Of a stretch of 64,000 bases of DNA, positions 45,295 to 54,284 are shown piece by piece. The stretch covers positions 248,001-312,000 of the forward strand of contig NZ_JTJW01000009.1 in assembly GCF_000805385.1 (NCBI RefSeq). The letters run 5' to 3'. The notes beneath the pieces are model-generated. The model made no database searches. It had not been told where the DNA came from and saw only the letters and a list, made by a program, of their open reading frames with translations. Source of the DNA: Mycolicibacterium setense (GTDB lineage: Bacteria; Actinomycetota; Actinomycetes; Mycobacteriales; Mycobacteriaceae). The position numbers and the translations under genes were made by a program. Position 1 is the first letter of the stretch. Each line of letters opens with the position of its first letter.

Positions 45295-46088
45295 AGCGGC
45301 ACCGGCTCGTACTCGGACATCAGCCATTCGTCACCGACTTTGACCATGGTGACCCGTGCGACCGACGGAGTCTTCTGCGGCATGTTGTCGCCGACCTGAA
45401 CGCTCTGGTTGACGAACAACACCAGTTCGGCGCGATCAGACTTCGCGCTCACCACGCCGGCACGCAACACCTCGGCGAAGGCCGCGATCCGCTGAGCATG
45501 TGCCGCCGGGATGACCTCGTTGGTCATCGCGGTGTAGGTACCGAGGAACTCCCCGGTCATCCGGTCGCGGGCGGCAGTGAGCTGCTGTTCAACGGTTTCG
45601 GTCTCGTACGAGAGCATCTGGCCGGTGATCTCCTTGGCCGCCTGCACCGATTCGTCTCTGGCCGTGGCGCTTTGATCCTGCGACACCGTCAGCCACCGCA
45701 GCACACCGCAGGTCAGTGCCAGCACCAGCGCGACGGCCGCCAGCACGATGCCCAGGCTGACCCGCGACCTGGCGGGCGATGGCGAGGCTTCGTCAGGCTC
45801 GGCGGCCTCGTCCGCAGCGTCGTCGGCTGCGTCATCCACCGCCGTCTCATCGGCTTCGTCGTCGGCGCTTTCCGTGTCCGCATCGACGTCGGTCCTGACG
45901 TCCGCGTCGACCGACTCGGGCTCGACCACCGACTCGGGCTCGGCCGGCGCCGTCGTTTCGACAGGTTCCGCGACGGGTTCCGCAGCCTCGACGGTCTCCG
46001 GCGCGGGGCTGATCTGCTCGGCGCTCTGGACGGGATCGGCCGCGGCCTTACGACGCCCGGCCGGCGGCATCTTGTGCCGGCCGCTCAC
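45291..46088 (-). CDS. Mce-associated membrane protein (second of pair)
   Basis: A 265-residue protein with a long acidic, low-complexity cytoplasmic tail (about 1-107, rich in Asp, Glu and Ala) and one transmembrane segment (VSLGIVLAAVALVLALTCGVL, about 109-129). An extracytoplasmic domain of about 130 residues has the Mas fold pattern (MLSYETETVEQQLTAARDRM, FLGTYTAMTNEVIPAA). Mas proteins assist Mce lipid importers at the membrane. No mce genes are nearby, so this is an orphan pair. The ATG at 46088 overlaps the previous stop (ATGA). Confidence 0.85.
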   Translation of the reverse strand: MSGRHKMPPAGRRKAAADPVQSAEQISPAPETVEAAEPVAEPVETTAPAEPESVVEPESVDADVRTDVDADTESADDEADETAVDDAADDAADEAAEPDEASPSPARSRVSLGIVLAAVALVLALTCGVLRWLTVSQDQSATARDESVQAAKEITGQMLSYETETVEQQLTAARDRMTGEFLGTYTAMTNEVIPAAHAQRIAAFAEVLRAGVVSAKSDRAELVLFVNQSVQVGDNMPQKTPSVARVTMVKVGDEWLMSEYEPVPL

Positions 46089-46759
46089 TGGATGAACTCC
46101 ACGTTCGAGACCTTCGCCTTGCCTTCAATTTCCTGCACTGTCAACACCATTCGCCACACCTGGGGCGCCTGCTCCGGCACGCCCGCATTCGTCGACCGAA
46201 CGGTCACCGACACGAGAACATCCGCCTTGTCCTCCGAGTAGGACTCCAGCCCCGATGAGGTGACGGTGCCCACCGACTTCGACTTGATCTGCTTGACCAC
46301 CTCGAGGAACGACTTCGAACGCTTGTCGAAGTCGTCGTAGAACCGTCCCGTCGAATTGTCGAGCACTCGCTGGACGTCGTCTTCGGCGTGCTCCCAGTCG
46401 ATGCTGGTGAGGTTGATCGCGCCCTCCCGCGCGGTGTCCATGAACATCGAACGGCGCTGCTGATCGTCATGAACCTGATAGAAGCTGTAGCCCAGCCAAC
46501 CGGTCAGCGCCACCAGCGCGACGACCAGCACGCCGCCGACGAGAGCTGCCGAAGGCGAGCGTAGGAACCCGCGCCGATTCGGTGCCGCGCCGTCATCCCC
46601 TGCGGGCGCGGGCTCTGTGCCCTCGGCCTCGGGTTCGGCGCGGGCGGTCGATTCTTTCTCGGCCTCGGGTTCTGGAACCTCTGCCTGTGGGGCGGACTGG
46701 CTCGACTCCGCGGTGTCGGTCGGCTCGACCGCGTCGGCGTCGGCACTGTCGTCTGCCAT
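46085..46759 (-). CDS. Mce-associated membrane protein (first of pair)
   Basis: A 224-residue protein built like its partner. The acidic Glu/Ala/Pro-rich cytoplasmic N-terminus is about 1-62. One membrane segment (ALVGGVLVVALVALTGWLGY, about 71-90) and a VirB8-like Mas domain with INLTSIDWEHAEDDVQRVLD and FYDDFDKRSKSFLEVVK follow. It is the first gene of the four-gene operon Mas-Mas-hydrolase-WS/DGAT-like. The ATG at 46759 is used; the 110 bp upstream has a GCGTGC-AACG-GCACGC hairpin near 46789-46804. Probably stabilises an Mce or similar lipid transport complex encoded elsewhere. Confidence 0.85.
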   Translation of the reverse strand: MADDSADADAVEPTDTAESSQSAPQAEVPEPEAEKESTARAEPEAEGTEPAPAGDDGAAPNRRGFLRSPSAALVGGVLVVALVALTGWLGYSFYQVHDDQQRRSMFMDTAREGAINLTSIDWEHAEDDVQRVLDNSTGRFYDDFDKRSKSFLEVVKQIKSKSVGTVTSSGLESYSEDKADVLVSVTVRSTNAGVPEQAPQVWRMVLTVQEIEGKAKVSNVEFIQ

Positions 46760-46869
46760 ACATCTGCTCCTCGGTGGCCCTACGTGGTGCGTGCAACGGC
46801 ACGCGTGCGGTCCAAAGTACGTGGCACCGGTCACACCGTCATCAGCGGTACCGGCAGTCCCGGATAGAC

Positions 46870-47529
46870 CTACTCCGGGTGCGGCGGCTTCCCGTTCCCG
46901 GACTCCGCGCAGGTGATTCGTGCTCCCACGGCCCGCAGCGCGAAGTCCACCACCTCGGCCTGGGCGACCTCGCATTCCCCGTCGGAGCACAGTCTGGACA
47001 TCGAATGGGTGACCACCGCGCCGATGGCGATCGCGTCCTGTTCCGGCTTGGCCATCGGAAACGACCCGTCGTCCAGACCGCGGCGCAGGATCGACGCCAG
47101 CGAGCGCTCGCGGTCGTCGTGCCACTGCTCACGGGCCGCGCGATACCCCTTGGCCGCGCGGACCTCGTCCGAATCGAGCACGGTCATGTGCATGCTCAAC
47201 CGCGCGTCCTGCAGCAGGCCGAAAATCTGGCCGAGCCACACGCGAAGTTGCTCAGTGGAAGACCCGTCGAAATTCTCGGCGATCCGGTCGAGTCGGCGGG
47301 CCAGCGAGTCGCCCTCGCCCCGCATCATGGCCAGGAACAACGCATCCTTGGATTCGAAGTGCCGATAGAACGCGCGGGTCGACAAGCCCGCCCTGGCCAG
47401 CACGGCGGCCACCGGCACCGCACCGGTGTGGGGCTCGGACAGGCAGCTGAAGGCAGCCTCGATGATGGCGTCGCGCTCGCTGACGTCGGCGACCACCTCA
47501 TCTGCCGCGGCGCCTCGCTCGATCTGCAC
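46870..47529 (-). CDS. TetR-family regulator
   Basis: A 219-residue regulator with an HTH at about 20-65 (RDAIIEAAFSCLSEPH, VPVAAVLARAGLSTRAFYRHFESKDALF). The C-terminal ligand domain is of no recognised subtype. The GTG at 47529 (VQIERGAAADE) is chosen over in-frame sequence reaching into the divergent hydrolase gene. TAGAAT lies about 8 nt upstream as a possible -10. Either the Mas operon, which follows it on the same strand, or the divergent hydrolase/aminotransferase unit could be its target. Confidence 0.84.
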   Translation of the reverse strand: MQIERGAAADEVVADVSERDAIIEAAFSCLSEPHTGAVPVAAVLARAGLSTRAFYRHFESKDALFLAMMRGEGDSLARRLDRIAENFDGSSTEQLRVWLGQIFGLLQDARLSMHMTVLDSDEVRAAKGYRAAREQWHDDRERSLASILRRGLDDGSFPMAKPEQDAIAIGAVVTHSMSRLCSDGECEVAQAEVVDFALRAVGARITCAESGNGKPPHPE

Positions 47530-47628
47530 GATTGACGATTCTAGGAACGGCACGCGGTGCGGGTCGCAGATGTGGAGAAAATGCACGTGGGTAACGTGAC
47601 CTCCCGGGGCCTGCCGAGAGGAAAGTCC

Positions 47629-48501
47629 GTGAACACCGGGAAAACCGAGCACAGCGAATCGCGTACTGTCACGTTCCGCGGGGTCGATGACCTGAACCTG
47701 GTCGGCGACGAGTGGAACCGGGGCGCCCCGTCCGCCGCTGACCGGCCCACTGTCCTGCTGCTGCACGGCGGCGGGCAGAACCGGTTCTCCTGGAAGAACA
47801 CCGGGCAGATCCTCGCCGATGGTGGTTTGCATGTGATTGCGCTCGATGCCCGAGGTCACGGCGACAGCGACCGCTCACCGAGCGCGAACTACTCGGTGGA
47901 AGCGCTTTCCGCGGATGTGCAGCACGTGCTGTACCAAATCGGACGCCCGGTGGTGCTGATCGGCGCCAGCATGGGCGGGCTCACCGGCATCCTGGCCGCG
48001 CACGAGGCCGGCCCGGAACTGGTCACCAAGCTGGTGCTGGTCGATGTGGTCCCGCGGTTCGAGAAGAGCGGGAGTGCCCGCATCCGCGACTTCATGTTCA
48101 CCAACGTCGACGGTTTCGACTCCCTCGAAGAGGCCGCCGAGGCCGTCGCGGCCTATCTGCCCTACCGCACCAAGCCCCGCAGCCCCGAGGGTCTGAAGAA
48201 GAATCTGCGGCTGCGCGACGGACGCTGGTATTGGCACTGGGATCCGGCCTTCCTCACCAAACCCGAGGATGACCCGTTCGTGCGGGTGGAGAAGCTCGAA
48301 CAAGCCGCGATGAACCTGACCGTCCCGATCCTGCTGATCCGCGGCAAGCTGTCCGACGTAGTCAGCCCCGAAGGTGTGCAGGACTTCTTGGACAAGGTTC
48401 CCGCCGCCGAGTTCGTCGAGTTGTCCGATGCGGGGCACACCGCCGCCGGTGACGACAACGACGCGTTCTCCCAGGTCGTCGTGGAGTTCGTCGCACGGTG
48501 A
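47629..48501 (+). CDS. Alpha/beta-hydrolase
   Basis: A 290-residue serine hydrolase. LLLHGGGQNRFSWK (about 41-54) is the oxyanion region, GASMGG (about 111-116) the nucleophile elbow, LIRGKLSDVVSPEG the acidic residue region and DAGHTAAGDD the His. The start GTG at 47629 has GAGAGGAAA about 5 nt upstream; earlier in-frame GTG and ATG codons exist from 47557. The stop overlaps the next start (GTGA at 48498-48501), so it is translationally coupled to the kinase/aminotransferase fusion. Confidence 0.85.
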   Translation: MNTGKTEHSESRTVTFRGVDDLNLVGDEWNRGAPSAADRPTVLLLHGGGQNRFSWKNTGQILADGGLHVIALDARGHGDSDRSPSANYSVEALSADVQHVLYQIGRPVVLIGASMGGLTGILAAHEAGPELVTKLVLVDVVPRFEKSGSARIRDFMFTNVDGFDSLEEAAEAVAAYLPYRTKPRSPEGLKKNLRLRDGRWYWHWDPAFLTKPEDDPFVRVEKLEQAAMNLTVPILLIRGKLSDVVSPEGVQDFLDKVPAAEFVELSDAGHTAAGDDNDAFSQVVVEFVAR

Positions 48502-51446
48502 ACGCCGCGCGTGACACTGTTGGCTTCAATTTCCTGCGCGAACCCGAACTGCCCGCCCCGCAGATCACCGATACGCAGGCCCGCGACATCCTGGCCGCCC
48601 ACTTCGATCTGCACGGGAACGTCAAATCGCTTGGCAGTCAACAGGACAAGAACTTCCTCGTCAGCGCTGACGCCGGCATCGCCGGGGTGCTGAAGATCGC
48701 CAACCCGGCGTTCAACGAGACCGAACTGACCGCCCAGGAGCTGGCCGCAGAGCTGATCGCAACGGCCGAGCCGGATCTGCGGGTGGCACAGTCGTTGGCC
48801 AACCGGAACGGCGAGAAGCTCACTGCGGTAACCGGTCTGGGACCGTCCGACGGCACCGCCCATGTCCGGCTGCTGCGGCACCTGCCCGGCGGAACGCTCA
48901 TCGAAACCGGGTATCTGCCGCCGGCCACGGTCGGCGAGCTCGGCGCGTTGGCCGGCCGCGTCAGCCGGGCGTTGGCCGGCTTCAGCCATCCCGGGCTGGA
49001 CCGCGTCCTGCAGTGGGACCTGCGCTACGGGGCCGATGTGGTGCGCAGGCTGGTTTCCCACGTCGACGACGACGAGGCGCGCGCCCGTCTGCAGGCCGCC
49101 GCCGATGAGGCCTGGGCACACATCGAGCCGCTGGCAGAGACGTTGCCCGTACAGGCCGTGCACATGGACCTCACCGACGCGAATGTCGTTGTGTCCCATG
49201 ACAGTGGCGGTGTGGTGCATCCCGACGGGATCATCGACTTCGGCGATCTCGCCGACAGCTGGGCGGTCAGTGAACTGGCCATCACGCTGTCCTGCGTACT
49301 GCAACATCCGGGCGGCGAGCCCAGCGCCGTGCTGCCGGGCATCCGCGCCTTCCACGCCATCCGGCCGCTCAGCGTTGCCGAGGCAGAAGCGTTGTGGCCG
49401 TTGCTGGTTCTGCGTACCGCGGTCCTGATCGTCAGCGGTGCACATCAGGCCGGATTCGATCCGGACAACGACTACCTCACCGAACAGGCCGACGGAGAGT
49501 GGCAGATGTTCGAGCGCGCCACCTCGGTGCCGATCGAGGTGATGACCGCCCTGATCAAGGCGGACCTCGGGCTGGCCGCGCCTCCCACGCCGGTGCACGT
49601 CGACCGGCCGATGATCGCTGCGCCCGGGGCAGTGGTGACGCTGGACCTCAGCGCGACGTCTGATGCCCTGGACGACGCGTTCGTTCCCGGCGGCTGGCTG
49701 AAAGCCGACGTCGAGGACGAGTTGGCCAGGGCCGCGGTCGGCGAGGGCGCGGACTTGGTGGTCACCCGGTTCGGGCAAGCTCGGATCTCGCGGGCTCCGG
49801 CATTGAGCCAGGACGAGCCGGCGGTGGTCTCGACCGGGGTCGGTGTGTGGCCGGCGGACCGGCTGGAGTTGGCCGCGCCGTTCGCCGGTGAGGTCATCGA
49901 CCGTTCGGCGGATTCAGTGACATTCCGCGGTGCCGAGTACGAGCTGACCCTCACCGGGATCAGACATGTTCCACACGTCTCGGGCGCTCCGGGCGACGTT
50001 CTGGGCACGGCCGAGCCTGGCCGTTGGACCCACGTCACCCTGCGCCCCGTGGGTGCCCCTCACGCCCCTGAACTGGCCACGCCCGGCCTGGCGCCGGGCT
50101 GGCTGACCTGCGTGCGTGATCCGCGGCCGCTGCTGGGGCTCGCTCCGCTCGAAACCGAGCAGGCAGAGGCCGATCTGATGGCCCGGCGGGACCGGACGTT
50201 CGCGCCCGTCCAGGAGCACTACTACCGGCGGCCCCCGCGCATCGAACGGGGCTGGCGGCACTTCCTGATGTCCACCAGCGGGCGCTGCTACCTGGACATG
50301 GTCAACAACGTCACGGTGTTGGGGCATGCGCACCCCCGCGTCGCGGCGGCCGCGGCCCGTCAGCTCCGCAAGCTGAACACCAACTCGCGGTTCAACTACG
50401 CCTCCGTCGTCGAATTCAGCGAACGCCTCGCCGGGCTACTGCCGGATCCGCTCGACACGGTGTTTCTGGTCAACTCCGGATCCGAGGCCAGCGACCTGGC
50501 GCTGCGGTTGGCGATCGCGGCAGCGGGCCGGCCCGACGTCGTGGCGATGCGGGAGGCGTATCACGGCTGGACGTACGGCACCGACGCCGTGTCGACCTCC
50601 ACCGCGGATAACCCGAATGCGCTCACCACCCGGCCGGATTGGGTGCACACCGTCGAATCGCCGAACAGCTTCCGCGGCAAGTACCGCGGCAGCGAGGTGA
50701 GCCGCTATGCCGCGGACGCGGTGGAACAGATCGAGGCTTTGATCGCGGACGGGCGGGCTCCGGCGGCGTTCATCTGCGAGACGGTCTACGGCAACGCCGG
50801 CGGCATGGCCCTACCCGACGGATACCTGCCGCAGGTCTACGCGGCGGTGCGCAGGGCGGGCGGATACGCGGTCGCGGATGAAGTGCAGGTCGGCTACGGC
50901 CGCCTCGGTGAGTGGTTTTGGGGTTTCCAGCAGCAGGGCGTGGTCCCCGACATCGTGTCGATGGCGAAATCGGTCGGAAACGGCTACCCCTTGGGCGCGG
51001 TGGTCACCACCCGCGAGGTGGCCGAGGCGTTCCGCAGCCAGGGTTACTTCTTCTCCTCCACCGGCGGCAGTCCCCTGTCGTGCACGATCGGGATGACGGT
51101 GCTCGATGTGTTGAACGACGAAGGGCTGCAGGCCAACGCGGCCCGCGTGGGCGCCCACCTGAAGTCACGGCTTGAGGAGCTGGCTGCGCGCCACCCGATC
51201 ATCGGCACCGTTCATGGTGCCGGCCTGTATCTGGGTGTCGAGATGATCCGCGATCCCGACACTCTCGAGCCGGCCACCGAGGAAACGGCCCTCATCTGTG
51301 ACCGGATGCTCGAACTCGGAGTGATCATCCAGCCGACCGGCGACCACCAGAACATCCTGAAAACCAAGCCGCCATTGTGCATCGACATCGAAGCGGCCGA
51401 TTTCTACGCCGACACCCTGGAGCGGGTACTTACCGAAGGCTGGTGA
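48498..51446 (+). CDS. Three-domain APH kinase - middle domain - class III aminotransferase fusion
   Basis: A 982-residue protein. The N-terminal APH/choline-kinase-like domain (about 20-330) has HMDLTDANV (His222, Asp224, Asn229) and IIDFGD as catalytic and metal residues. The middle region (about 360-560), beta-rich with AAPGAVVTLDL and APFAGEVIDRSADSVTF, resembles the M23-peptidase-like or lipoyl-like domain seen in such fusions but shows no HxH zinc motif. The C-terminal PLP aminotransferase (about 570-980) has DEVQVGYGRLG and the Schiff-base Lys824 (SMAKSVGNG). Similar fusions are thought to act on amino-alcohol phosphates (phosphorylate, then eliminate). GTG start coupled to the hydrolase; its 3' end overlaps the convergent LAL gene by 43 bp. 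Confidence 0.88.
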   Translation: MNAARDTVGFNFLREPELPAPQITDTQARDILAAHFDLHGNVKSLGSQQDKNFLVSADAGIAGVLKIANPAFNETELTAQELAAELIATAEPDLRVAQSLANRNGEKLTAVTGLGPSDGTAHVRLLRHLPGGTLIETGYLPPATVGELGALAGRVSRALAGFSHPGLDRVLQWDLRYGADVVRRLVSHVDDDEARARLQAAADEAWAHIEPLAETLPVQAVHMDLTDANVVVSHDSGGVVHPDGIIDFGDLADSWAVSELAITLSCVLQHPGGEPSAVLPGIRAFHAIRPLSVAEAEALWPLLVLRTAVLIVSGAHQAGFDPDNDYLTEQADGEWQMFERATSVPIEVMTALIKADLGLAAPPTPVHVDRPMIAAPGAVVTLDLSATSDALDDAFVPGGWLKADVEDELARAAVGEGADLVVTRFGQARISRAPALSQDEPAVVSTGVGVWPADRLELAAPFAGEVIDRSADSVTFRGAEYELTLTGIRHVPHVSGAPGDVLGTAEPGRWTHVTLRPVGAPHAPELATPGLAPGWLTCVRDPRPLLGLAPLETEQAEADLMARRDRTFAPVQEHYYRRPPRIERGWRHFLMSTSGRCYLDMVNNVTVLGHAHPRVAAAAARQLRKLNTNSRFNYASVVEFSERLAGLLPDPLDTVFLVNSGSEASDLALRLAIAAAGRPDVVAMREAYHGWTYGTDAVSTSTADNPNALTTRPDWVHTVESPNSFRGKYRGSEVSRYAADAVEQIEALIADGRAPAAFICETVYGNAGGMALPDGYLPQVYAAVRRAGGYAVADEVQVGYGRLGEWFWGFQQQGVVPDIVSMAKSVGNGYPLGAVVTTREVAEAFRSQGYFFSSTGGSPLSCTIGMTVLDVLNDEGLQANAARVGAHLKSRLEELAARHPIIGTVHGAGLYLGVEMIRDPDTLEPATEETALICDRMLELGVIIQPTGDHQNILKTKPPLCIDIEAADFYADTLERVLTEGW

Positions 51447-54250
51447 GCGAGGCTGTCCGACATGCCCCGAAGTTGCCGACGAGAGGTAACCGAGAGCTTG
51501 ACGAACACTTTCCGCAGGTGCCACTCGACGGTGTGGGTGCTGATGAACAGCTGCTCTCCGATCGCAGCGTTGGTCAGTCCGGCTGCTGCGAGCCGCGCGA
51601 TCTGTGCCTCCTGAGCCGTCAGAACATCGCCGCCGGCAACCGGCTGTCGGCCCGCCCGCTCCCCCTTCGCGATCAACTCGCGCCCGGCACGATCGGCGAA
51701 AGCCCGGGCACCAAAGGCACAGAACATGTCGTGCGCGATGGTGAGCTGCTCCTTGGCCGCCGACCGGCGCTTCCGACGGCGCAGCCATTCCCCGTAGCGC
51801 AGATGGGCCCGGGCCAGGTGGACCCTGATGCGGGTACGTCCCAACCGGTCGATCGCCTCACGGTAGTGAGCCTCGGCGTCTCCATCGCCGGCCACCAGAG
51901 CCCGTGCGCTCGCCAAAGTCCCTAGGGCCCAATCCGTGTCGCGAACCGATATACGCTCGGTGAGGCGCCCGCAGGCCTCCTGCGCAGCGTCGATGTTGCC
52001 GATGCGGGTCGCCGCCTCGATCAGTTCGACCAGATACCATCCGTACAGTCCGAGGTCCTCATACTCGGCAGCCTGCCGGGCCGCGGCGAACGCCTCCTCA
52101 TAGCGGCCCAGACCATTGCAGAGCACAGCGGTCGCATATCGGGCCAGACCCAGCACCCGGCCTTCCCCAGAGGCAGATGCCGTCTCGGCACCAGCCTTGA
52201 GCGCATCGAGATGGTCCGGATCACCCTTCCACGCATCCAGCGCAAGCGAGTGATAGCGCAGCGGTGAGTAGTAGCGGGTCGACAGGGAGGTCGAATCAGC
52301 CTCCGTCAGAAGGTCTTCGGCGGCAACGAGCTCGCCGGCCAACATGTGCACGACGGCCCGGTAGGCCAGGGTCTCCGGAAGCAGTGCCAACGCGTCGGAC
52401 GCCCGGACTCGTCGCACTGCCGCCGTGGAGAGCCGGTGCACCAACCTGTCATCCCATAGTTCATAGGCCGTGGACTGCTGGATGAGAGGCAGCGCGGGCA
52501 CCATCCACCGCGACGCCTGGGAATCGGCATCACGACGATGCGCACCCAGCTCCTCCACCGCCGCCGGCAATCCCTCCCCGGCATACGGAACACCGATGAT
52601 CTGAGCCGTCATGCCCCGCAACACGGTGACCACCGGCCCAGAACCGGTGGATAGGCTTTCGATACCGCACCGCGCGGTCTCGGCCGTCCGCGCCACGTCC
52701 GGGATATCTCCGAGCCGGCCTGCGTACATCGCCGCAGCGAGAGCTTCAAGATGCGTCTCAAGGCTCACCTCAGCGTCGAAGTGCTCGAATTCGACTGCAG
52801 CATCACTCATCCGGGATGCGATCTCACTCAACGAAGCCGCCCTGCCGTCGCCGCTGCGCCGCTTGGCGAACTCCATCTGCGCGGACAACCGCGCGGCTCG
52901 CGCCCGCTGCAGGCCGGTCATCGTTGCGAGGCCCGCCATGGCGAGCAACTCGTCGGCATCGGAAAAGGCGCCGGCATCGAGCTTGGCCCGCGCTGCGGCC
53001 AGCGCGCGGTCACAGCGAAGTTCCGGAACCGATGTCAGGACCGCGGCCCGCTCGAGAAATGTTGCGGCAACCGCCACACCGTTCCTCGCGTACGCATGAC
53101 CGGCAGCGACTTCCAGTTGCGCTGCCACCTCATCGTCGGGCCACGTCGCGGCGTTGGCGATATGCCAGATCCGGCGGTCCGGATCGATCTCGACATCGGT
53201 GACTTCGGCCAGTACACGGTGCATCTCGCGGCGTACGGACGGGGCGGCAGCGTGGTAAGCGGCCGACCGCGCGAGGGGGTGCAGAAACCGCACATCGGAG
53301 TCTATTTCGACCACTCGGGCGGCTACCGCGGGCGCCAGCACGTCGGCAGTGATTCCCAGGCTGTCCGCGACGCGACCCAACACAGCGGCATCGCCGACCG
53401 GCTCGGCCGCAGCGGCGAGGAGCAGCTGCCGAGTCGATCCGGGAAGCGCGCGGATCAACTCGACATAGTCGAGTTCGATTCTTTTGGCCCCCGAAGGGGT
53501 GTCGCCGGGGCGCAGCGCCCCGGCAAGTTCTGCGGCGGCACGATCACGCGGAAGTGAAACCAAAGCAAGCGGATTACCGTGGGTCTCGGCGATGATCCGA
53601 TCGCTGACGCGCGGGTCGAGACGGGTCATCATCACCGTGCCCAGCAGGACTCGCGCGTGCTCATCCGACAACGGGCCGATCATGCGTTCGGGCAATCCGC
53701 TCAACACGTCTGCCCCGAGGTCACGAGTCGCGAACACCAACCCGGCCCGTTCGGTGGTCAATCGCCTCGCCACAGCAGCCAGAACCGCCAGCGTCACGGG
53801 GTCCAGCCAATGTGCGTCATCGACGACCCAGACCAGCGGCTCATCGCGGCAGGCAGCGGTCAGCAAATTCAAAACGGCTGAGTGCACCAATTTTTCGGTC
53901 GGCGGCGCACCGGATCCCAGTCCCAGAATCACCACCAGTGCGTCGCGTTGGGCAGTCGGCAGTTCGGCGAGGTGGCCGAGCAGCGGTCGGCACAACTGCT
54001 GTAGGCCGGCGAAGTCGAGATCCATGTCGAATGGCACTCCGGTCACCCGTACCGACCGGTAGTGCCCGACCCGCTCGAGAAGATGGTTCAGCAACTCGGT
54101 CTTCCCGACACCGACCTCCCCGCGCATCACCAGAACCCTGCCCCCGCTTCGCACTCCCGTGACCAGATCCTCCAGAACCCGGCATTCGGTATCGCGTCCG
54201 ATCAGCACGCGCGCACCGGCATCGTGAAAAGTTCTCCGCCACATACACAT
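51404..54250 (-). CDS. LAL-type ATPase regulator with LuxR HTH (first of three)
   Basis: A 948-residue large ATP-binding LuxR-family regulator. Walker A GEVGVGKT (44-51), Walker B LVWVVDDAHWLD (about 135-146), then about 500 residues of alpha-helical TPR-like sensor. The C-terminal LuxR HTH (about 875-935) reads LTAQEAQIARLAAAGLTNAAIGEQLFIS in part. The ATG at 54250 is used; another in-frame ATG lies 6 nt further in. It follows the second LAL gene with a 34-bp gap and overlaps the convergent aminotransferase fusion by 43 bp. Effector and targets unknown. Confidence 0.88.
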   Translation of the reverse strand: MCMWRRTFHDAGARVLIGRDTECRVLEDLVTGVRSGGRVLVMRGEVGVGKTELLNHLLERVGHYRSVRVTGVPFDMDLDFAGLQQLCRPLLGHLAELPTAQRDALVVILGLGSGAPPTEKLVHSAVLNLLTAACRDEPLVWVVDDAHWLDPVTLAVLAAVARRLTTERAGLVFATRDLGADVLSGLPERMIGPLSDEHARVLLGTVMMTRLDPRVSDRIIAETHGNPLALVSLPRDRAAAELAGALRPGDTPSGAKRIELDYVELIRALPGSTRQLLLAAAAEPVGDAAVLGRVADSLGITADVLAPAVAARVVEIDSDVRFLHPLARSAAYHAAAPSVRREMHRVLAEVTDVEIDPDRRIWHIANAATWPDDEVAAQLEVAAGHAYARNGVAVAATFLERAAVLTSVPELRCDRALAAARAKLDAGAFSDADELLAMAGLATMTGLQRARAARLSAQMEFAKRRSGDGRAASLSEIASRMSDAAVEFEHFDAEVSLETHLEALAAAMYAGRLGDIPDVARTAETARCGIESLSTGSGPVVTVLRGMTAQIIGVPYAGEGLPAAVEELGAHRRDADSQASRWMVPALPLIQQSTAYELWDDRLVHRLSTAAVRRVRASDALALLPETLAYRAVVHMLAGELVAAEDLLTEADSTSLSTRYYSPLRYHSLALDAWKGDPDHLDALKAGAETASASGEGRVLGLARYATAVLCNGLGRYEEAFAAARQAAEYEDLGLYGWYLVELIEAATRIGNIDAAQEACGRLTERISVRDTDWALGTLASARALVAGDGDAEAHYREAIDRLGRTRIRVHLARAHLRYGEWLRRRKRRSAAKEQLTIAHDMFCAFGARAFADRAGRELIAKGERAGRQPVAGGDVLTAQEAQIARLAAAGLTNAAIGEQLFISTHTVEWHLRKVFVKLSVTSRRQLRGMSDSLAHQPSVSTRSRVSA

Positions 54251-54284
54251 ATCGACCGCGCGGCAGCCGATTCTGTGACAGCCT

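Noticed and set aside
48162-49778. A 538-codon minus-strand frame opposite the hydrolase and kinase domain
   Set aside because: Shadow of genes with strong motifs on the other strand.
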